This document shows, in pieces, positions 1-9,400 of a stretch of 38,119 nt of DNA. The position numbers and the translations under genes are program-made. Positions within the stretch are counted from its first letter, which is position 1; every line of letters starts with the position of its first letter. Under the pieces are notes generated by a model, which did no database searches, was not told where the DNA came from, and saw only the letters and a list, made by a program, of their open reading frames with translations. Source of the DNA: Hofstenia miamia (taxonomy: Eukaryota; Xenacoelomorpha; Acoela; Hofsteniidae); NCBI GenBank assembly GCA_900660155.1, contig CABFPE010000432.1, forward strand, positions 509,504 through 547,622, given 5' to 3'.

Positions 1-23
1 ATATATATATATATATATATATA
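1..23. repeat. (AT)n microsatellite at the window edge
   Basis: The window opens inside an uninterrupted alternating AT tract, so its true length is unknown. Confidence 0.95.
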
Positions 24-317
24 ACATGAATTAAGATGCATTCATGTACAATGATGTTGACTTTACAAAATTATTAAGATAGATTGGACACAAAAATAGT
101 TTTGAAACGCAACCAATTACAAAAATTTATCCGACTAATTATCAGTATTCTGTAAAAATATTTTTCAATTTAAAATTTTGGTATCTAGTGAAAAGTTGTA
201 AGTTTCCAAAAAATTTAACATAATATTAACTTTTTCACATTAAATATAACTTTGAATAAATATTTCCAGTGAGTATTTAATATAACAATAGTAATAAAAA
301 AATACGTATATAAATAC

Positions 318-429
318 CGAATTCAGCGTTCGAAATTGTTATCTTTGTAAGTGAAACCACACTGCCTGCCGAGAACTTTATCACTGTAACTTTGGCGAAG
401 ACACCCACATTTTCGAACTCATTTTCTAG
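318..429 (-). CDS. Exon 8: second half of SEA-like domain
   Basis: The acceptor is TTTTCATTTAG at 430-440 and the donor is G|GTATTT at 316-317. The exon is 112 nt, entering in phase 0 and leaving in phase 1. It encodes residues 316-352, with a hydrophobic strand V-F-A-K-V-T-V, then K-F-S-A-G-S-V-V. The G-S-V-V at residues 337-340 (codons at about 366-355) matches the SEA self-cleavage motif, in which the chain breaks between Gly and Ser. The donor is the least certain border; the coding match to the family is strong. Confidence 0.65.
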
Positions 430-3400
430 CTAAATGAAAATCACTGAGAAGATTCATAAAACCCAGTTTTAATCGAATATTTATATTTTGAGCCATTTGA
501 ATATAAAAACTCACATTTTTATAAGTCAATTGAATGTCTACCTAATGTCTACCTAATAATGGATCAGACTTGTCAACGAGCCGAGGCGAGCCAAGCCGAG
601 CCGAGCCGAGCTTGAGCAGAGTATTGGATATATAACGAGCCCAAAACGAGCCGTTTTTAAGAAAAGCAAATTTAAAGTAGTGCTTGTAAATTTGATTATG
701 CAGATTTTTTTTATTTTTCATTCAATATTCTTTTCTTATAATCTAATTTTAGAAATGCTTATTAAATTATATGGAAGAGCCATGTAAACAATTCTGAGAG
801 TGCATTACTTTTAAAAAAAATATCGTCCTGAAACGAGCCTTATTGAAAGACTTAATTGGCGAGCCGAGCCGAGCCGAGCCGAGCCGAACTTACTCAAAAT
901 GAAAACGAGCCGAGACGAGCACAGACATTTCAGCTCAATGACAAGTCTGTGATGGATACGGGCCAAATTTTTCAGCCCAGTCCAGCTCGTCAACTCCAAT
1001 TTCAATTAACATATAATTGCGGGTTTTTGAGAAGAAATGTATAACTTAGTAAAACTTACTGAAAATTCAATGTCTTGTTTCAGTGAACTATAAAGCTGTG
1101 AATTGGGATTTTCTAGTTCTGTGTTCATTGATAGACGTCCATTGTTGTAAGTTTCAAAATGAATTTTCACAAAAAACATGCTATCTAAAATTGATAAATA
1201 ATGACTTAGCTTGATCAAATGAATACAATTAAAATAAAAGAAGTTTTGAGGGCGAATTAAATTTAAAGTTTCGAATTTCCAAAATTTTTAGCCAAATTTT
1301 CTCCAAATTTCTAAGAAAAAATTTGTAATTTTTTTTTCGATTTTGGTCAATATATGATTATAATTTATATGCACATGGGTATGAATTCGGTACCATCAGA
1401 GTTGGAACCGGTTCGAATTTATATGCACATGGGTATGAATTCGGTACCATCAGAGTTGGAACCGGTTCGACCCGACTGGCCATTTGGCAAGCCGGTCGAG
1501 TTGGGTCGGGATTTTTGTAATGACGGTTGACCGGTGTTCACTTGGCCTACTAATGAGAACTGCCATTAGATGTGCAACCCACGATTACTATCTTAGTGCA
1601 ATATTCCTAAGATTATTGTGGTGGGTGATTGTGATAAAACATTTGTTGCAAGCCGCCTCTGATTAATCCCGTGTTTTTATTTGCATAAGGTGCCTTTGCT
1701 TCTGATGCACTCTCTCTTTCGTTGACAGCTATAACTTAGGAAAGTGTAGGTAAATATGATCAAGGATGCAGTACAACCATAAAAGCTTTGGGTTAGGTTA
1801 CCTTCTTTAGACGTGAAGGAGAAAGCTATGTATCTTACGTGCTAATGTCTGAGATAATCATAATGAAGATTTCAGACCATATACGCACATAATACCACAA
1901 TTGTTGACATCATTTTAAAAGTTCTTTTCACTTTAAAATGCGAAGACAGAATTGTAAACTGACTTGCCCCGCTCACCTGCCAATATTGGTGGGCAAAAAC
2001 ATAATTTTCTACTTTATCCATAATTTTCTTTATTATCCAAATTTCCATGTCAAAGTTTGGTAACAAAAAAATTGTTTAATGTTATTTTTTGTATTCAATT
2101 GAATTAGACTTCTATATATTGGATTGATGATATTTTGATGTATAGCTCTGCACAATGCATATCACATTGTTTTATATTGTAATATAGATACGTACATTCT
2201 TTTCAGTTCTGGAAGTCGAAATCATACCAGTTTCCGCATCTAGTCCCAAGTACCGCAAAGTATCCGTGATACTAATATCAAAGGCCAAGTCTGAATTCAA
2301 CTTCTCCTCGGTAGGACATATTTTAATGAAAATCGTGCTCTTTTAAGAAGAGATGCTGTTAAGGCATTTGGAGTTTTGAAATGAGCAAGACTTAACAAAC
2401 TTATATACCAATAGACTCTTAATCTATACTGGTGAGTTGATTTGACAATATAAATTTTTAGCCATTAAATTGCTTTATTTTTTCCCTTAACCTTAAGAAA
2501 GTGTCCCCATCATTTTGCAAATATCAAATTCTGGGCGCCGCTCAGAACTGGTTAAAATTCTGGAAAAATAGACCGGTTGACCGGCCGGTTACAGTCGTCT
2601 AATAAAAAGCATACCCGGTTCAGTCGGGTCAGCAAAAAACGTGACCGGTTCCAACTCTGGGTACCATCAATTAATGATTACTAGCAACAGGTTTAAAATA
2701 AATGTTATTGGAAAAGATCAGGTTTACTACAAAAGGTTACTTAGAAATGCAGACCTTCTAACCAGATAAGTACTCGGTCAGCTTCAGCAGTGTGACGTGA
2801 CTATAACTAAGGATATAGTGTTCATGCTGTTGATCTTCTCCATTTCTTCTGTATCAAGATGAAATACAAAATACTGTCAATGCTATCTTGTCAAAAAATA
2901 TTTGCACAAAATGTAGTCAAAAAATTTTAATAATTGATATTTTCAGTTCAAACAACTCTAGATTCTACAGAGGCAATTAAAAACTATTAACAAATAAGAA
3001 TAAGAATATACTATGAAAAAATATGTGCTAACCATCGCAAGAAGTACTGAGTTTTCTTTCAATAATTTTTGACCAATCATCATGATCCCCGATTTTTTCT
3101 TCTGCCAAAAGTTTTCTCCAAGTTTCATTCATATGAACAATTATTGGGCTTAGCAAGCAATCTAAGGAAAACATATCATATTTCGGCCAATTGTAATTTC
3201 TTATAAACAACAATTTAAAATAATATATGAATTAAGAAACGCATTTATAGAAAACAAAATAATTAAGGTTATTCGTTGTTGCTATAAGCTATACTATCTG
3301 GACATAAGATATTTTTAAAGAATTCGAAGGTTTTTAAAAACATCGAATTTTTTATTAAAAATTGGTTAAGATTTTATCATACTTCATGCACAGGAACTAT

Positions 3401-6400
3401 TTTTGGCACAAGTTTTCACATTTATCCATAGATGCATAAATATCCAAAGATTTCAAAACCAAGTGTGGCTATATGGGTTACACTAGAATAATAAGTGGTA
3501 CTAATTTTAAAATTATGATATTTTTCTAAATTCGTGTTTGACAGCGCTATGTTTCTGCCTATTTAAAGACACAAACTAGGTAATCGTTCATACTTCGAAT
3601 CAAATTTTGCAATAATTTCGACAGAATAAATTTTCAATGTTCGGTAGTACCAACCTGAAAAAACAGATAAATCTATTTGTTCCGAAGTTCATTATGTCGA
3701 AGACATCTATCCATTTATAACGGATTTTGCTTATTACAGAAAATGTCTTTTGTAAAATATGTAATGGAAGCATCTTAAGGATATTGTTAAAGTAGAACGA
3801 AACATAATTTTATTGAACTATGTGCAACTTGCTTTGAATTGCGCAATTGTCGTTAGAGCAGAAAAATTTTGAAAAAAATTAGTTGTCATGCTAGATTCTT
3901 GCAAATTATGGTAAAAAAAACCTTTCGAAACCTGGAAGGGGGACCTCAGACCAAAGATTTACAGCGGAATAAGTTATTTCAATATTTGTTAACTCTAATC
4001 TGTGTATTGTACTTTGACGATTCTAATTGTTCTGTTCATTTTTCAAACTCATTAACAAATTTGGCGATATTGAGACATTGATTCATCTATGGCTGTATGT
4101 GTTCCAATGAACTTATGAATGTGTGACAGACAGGATTACTAGTTCTTGCAAATGTTTTCTATTTTTGATGAAAATCACATTTTTATACTTCCTTCAAACT
4201 ATCCCTATTAAAGTGTGTTTAATCCCACAATCGAACAACACTAATGAAAGGAATCACTAACCCTGCTATTTCTTTACCTACTGACGGATTGCATAAAAAT
4301 ATTTATACTAATTCGGTAGAATTGAAGAGGTTTGGAGTAATTGTGGTGTAGACCATCAAACCTTCAGAAAGATATTGAATGGAAAAACAGTAACGCATTT
4401 AAGACAGATATTTATAACTTAAATTTATTCATAGGTGACCAGTGAAGTAGATTTTTGGTAACGATTTTTATGAAGTGTACTAGAAAGCAAAGGCGGAAAT
4501 ATTTTTCAAAAGGTGAACTATAACGCAATAGTGACCGCAAATCAACGCATAATTAGTGAATCTTGTTCAAATTATTAACAATGAATTGAAAATAGAAATT
4601 ACACATTACTATCAAATATTCTTTGAGGTATTTCAATTACAGTCTGTAGATTATAAAAGTTTCTCACATACCTAAGTTTGGTATAAAAAACAGAACAATT
4701 CAAAAAATTTTTTGGCAAGAAACATAAATTGGGCCTAAAGTTGCACAAATTTATATGGACCAGGTAGGGCTTGGTCCCAAATTTTCAGATCATTTAATCT
4801 CTGTTCGAAGAGAAAATTAGTTTTCAAAACCAATCTATGAAATCGACCAACATAGAATGTTGAAGACTATATTTTGCATTCAACATAAGCCTAAGAGATT
4901 TAAGTTCAATATCAATGATTCATTGACAGATGATATGATACAAAAGCTGTAAATTAATAATTACTGCAGAAAATATTCCAAAAAAACAATTATAAGTGAT
5001 ATAGATATTTAATTAAACTATTTAGGCAGCAGAAAGAGGTCCTAATAGATTAAATCCAGAGGGAATAAGCACTCCAAACTTTTGGGTCAACTTCCAGGAC
5101 CGCAATAATAATTGCCCCTGTAGCCTGGCCCACAATATGCAGTGTTTTGCGGGTTGGAAATATTATGTGGCCGGGTCCACCTGACTGACACGTTTTGAAA
5201 TCCGCTCATTGATTAAATATAGACGAGTGACCTAAATTGAATCTGATTTCTAACAAACGCCTTAGAAAACTGACTGGACGTTCAAAAAAGACTAAAATTT
5301 GCAATGTATCTTGCAATCACACGCAAATAAATTTAAAGGAAAACTTTAAAAGAAACATATGCAAAAGACAATTATTCAGATAAGTTGATGGGAAAATATT
5401 GTCTTGTCATGACCTCAAGACTCGTATTATAAAAAAGCGCTCGCCCCATGCCCACCCTATACCGTTGGGTGGCCCATAAAGCACTACCACAATATTGGGC
5501 CTGCAGCCTGGCTTACAATTGGACTATTTATAAACAGCCCACTACGCCATAAAATGACTTATTTTAAGTTAATGCAATATCTCTTCTCTCTGAAAATGGC
5601 GAGTATTGAATCCTATATCAAACTCAAGCCCTACAAGAAGCCAAGAAATGTCATCAGTTTATTCATTGCAAATATTGCAATGCCTTCAAATCTCATTCAA
5701 ATTAATGTGATAAAATTCTGTGCCAAATTGCGGTATGCAATTATAGTTGAAAAAGATTAAAACATTTACACCATTTTGAAAAGTATAGTGCAAAGAATAT
5801 CATCAGTCTCTTAACATTCAAATTTTTTTCACCTGCAAAACATCTTGCTTTTCGTTGGTATCAATTCAGATTGTAGATCAATCTAAAAAAATATAGGCAC
5901 TTGTAGGATGAACATATACAATAAAATTGTAAGCATTTGCAGGGCCGGTTCATGTAATTTAGAGGTCCTAAGCACTTATGAATTTCGTACCCTATAAGTA
6001 GATTAAAATAAAACACAATAAACCCCAAAGGATATTATCCATTGAAAAGAATCAAAGTATATAGTTAGAAAGAAAACAAGTTTTACTTGCATATTAAAGT
6101 TTATGTATTACATATTTTGTTAATTAAAAAATGACTAACAGTAAATTAGAAAGATATATTTTGTATACATGTACATTCAGTTGCATTTGAAAAGATAAGA
6201 CAGCCCTTCTGCCATCTTCTACAAATGATTTTATCAAACTCAGCATGACTGAATTTTGTTTTATATTTTTGACTGAATTTGTGAAGGATAAATGAATGAA
6301 AATGTTGAGCTCTTTTGAGTATTTATCAATAAACTTTTGCCAACACGGGGAATATATTTCAGTGTTTACAGAAGAGGACTTTGTGTCTGAGGTACATCTT

Positions 6401-9400
6401 TGGAATTCATCTACATATCTTCTTCATATTTTCTTCATCGGACTCATGTTTATCAACAATTACATTAAAAGTGGTAATACAAAATCATGTGTGACATTAA
6501 GATAAACTTTCAAACTCGTGTAATGAAAGAGGTCAGCTCTACAAACTTCGCCTGCAAATTTAAACTCTTTCCCCTTCTCATTTTTGTAGTTTTCCCTTGC
6601 ATCATTTAACTGAATACGTTTTATTCTTGATATTTGAATGAAACATGTTATCTGAAATTGGATAAGAAAGTTTGAGTATCCATTATTTAATGTATATTTT
6701 ATATGATTTTTTAGGAAATAGTTCTGATGCCTACAAAATTTCAAAAGAGGCTTATGATGATAGTTGAGAAAGAGCAAAATTTTATTTCAATCGGGAAAGA
6801 GATGTCTGACTAACTCCAATTATTTCATTCAACACTGAAGAATCATTGAAAATTCGTCTATGGAAAATTGATGCACTAAGCACCTGCTAAATTTGCTTAG
6901 TAGTTAATCCATGGTTACATATTTGGTAAGTTAGTTCAGTACTAAAAACTTTGATGCTACTGCAAACAAAATAATTTGGAATATAAAATATATTGTATCT
7001 CATTCTACAAAATGATTCTAAATTTTGAATGAGGGTAAGTTATTAATGAAGAAATCTAAAGTTAGATTGCAAAATGATCCAACATTAGTAAGATATCAAG
7101 ATGTCAATAGTTTATAATTCTAACAATATATACCTAACATAACCTAGAATAATAAAAAAATGTTACAATTACATTTCAGAGAATAAGTTAAACAGAGTGT
7201 TTGAGTTGCACTAGAGATAGTTTGCGTAATTGCAACAAGTAGATTCAGTCAATCGCTAGTTGTCATTTCTTTTACAGATAATTCAAATTTCAAAGGGCGA
7301 TATGTCAGACTGTGCGTCTGCCGAAATTTAATAAGAAAATTTGAGACATCACAGTGCATCCATGTTCATATAGATTAAGTACAGGACTTTTAAGGTCAAA
7401 CATAATATCCAAAATGTACAGGCAGGTATATTGAAAATATATTTATTATTGTGCATTCTTAGAAACCCACGCACATATTTTGTATGCATTAGTTACCTGT
7501 TACCTCTTTCAAAATGACTGTTGGCAAACTGATATATGTAATATATCAAAGATTTAACTAGAACTTGTAAGTAAGAAATACCATCCCAACACTAAATACT
7601 TCCGTTTTCATTCTCCACTCCCCTTTTTGCAAATAAAAAGAAGTACTCGTATTTTCAAACGGATTTGTCCCAATGAAACATTTTACTGTCGAACTAAAAT
7701 TTATTGCCAAACAAGGTTTGCCGAGTGCTGTACTCGATGTCTATGAAGACGTTTTACCTGCGCGTTATCATCTCTTTCTCAAGAATCGTCGTGAAAATAA
7801 ACTGTTTTATTTTACTTTGCAGTTCGCATGCCGTTCATGCGTTTAAGTAATTTGAGTCTATGAAATATTCACACACTCGCAGAAATTCGAGTTTGTTAAA
7901 ATCTAATGTGGATGACTTGGCTGTACAATGCCAAGAATCCGTTGACATTCACAAGATTACCCTATTGCACGTCTTTTCTTCAAACTCTTCTGTAAACCAA
8001 GCTTTTAAGTTCCTTGGTGTCCTGACAAATCAAATCATCACTTGTCAGTACACCTTAACTTTTCAAAAAATTTCCAACCTTCGTCTGCACACTCACAATA
8101 AACTACGTTAATCCTCAAATTCAAGTCGAAGTGAACTTATCCTTATCATCCTCCAATTTCTCATTGAACAAACTAATCGACGCTCTAAGTCAACGCCATT
8201 CGGCAGCCTCATCGAGAGCGGACGGTCTTCGTTTAATCATATTGCGTGAGCTAGTGTTTGAAAACTCTTCCCTAATTCTGAGGATTTTACCTAGATTCTT
8301 CACTAGAAACAGAAGCCTGAATAATGAAGTCTTACTTACATTACTCTTATCTGTAAAATAACTAGTTATTCAAATGTTGAATGTTATCAGACTGCTTCTT
8401 TCTTAATAATTTTCAAAAATTTGTTGCTTCATGCTTTCTTTCTCTTGGGTATTAATCGTCATGCATTTTTTTCTCAAACTTTATCAGCTAAATGATGATG
8501 ATGTTCATGTTGCTTGTGCTTGCTCATTTCCTCATTATCTGGAACACCTAAGTTGATGAATAAACCTTTTGATCTCAACATGGATAATTTTCTAAATATC
8601 TCACGGAAACAGAAAGAAGAAAATTAATGAATCGTACAAAAAGTGACTTTATGATAACTGTTGTGTAATAGTTTTACCTTAAAATGCTTATAGTCTATTT
8701 TTAAAGTACAACATTTTTTGCACATTTACAAAGAATTTTCTCCAATATTATCGCAAATCTTGGGCATGGGCAGGTCTATTGGGGAACAAGCTTTAAAGTA
8801 GTGTTGAAAATTTCTTGATGTGGCTGACCTTGTTCAACAGATTAAAAATATTTCTTTGAAAATTTCGAATTTTTGAAAGAGATTTAAATTCTCTCCATTC
8901 ATAATGTTCATGTATTTATAAAGTATGAGCGCTTCTTGAGATGTGCAATGATATTCCAAACAAATTGCCGTGCGCAAAGTCAGAGGTCGCGGGCGTTTCA
9001 GCTTGAACCACCGTTATTGTTTTTGAGCTATAAGAGTTTAGAAATTTTTTATACAATCATTAAAAACTTTCAAAAATCCTCGGGCAATTTAAGGTTAATC
9101 TAGAATTATAGCTGCAAATGTAAAAATAATAATTTCTACGCTTTTCTCTACTTCAGCGCCATTTGCCTTTACTAATTTCTGCAGAGGCTTGTTTGTTGAT
9201 TTCTGCCTATCACATACTGTTAGCATTTGTAGTAAGGCTACTGTAGAGTTTGAAGTTAACATGTGAAACGATCGCTTTGTTTGATAATGACAAAACGTCG
9301 AAAAAATGATAAAAATTTTTTGATGTCCAAAATACAAACTTGGTTACTAGTTAATCATTAGATAACTATCTCATTTATAATTTTAGCACTTTATTAGATT

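Noticed and set aside
811-1005. Open frame containing repeated S-A-R-L-G peptides
   Set aside because: It comes from the GAGCC pentamers of the hAT MITE.
9095-9337. 80-codon minus-strand frame as a further exon
   Set aside because: It falls between two exons that already join in phase 0, and its own possible splice sites do not fit the chain.
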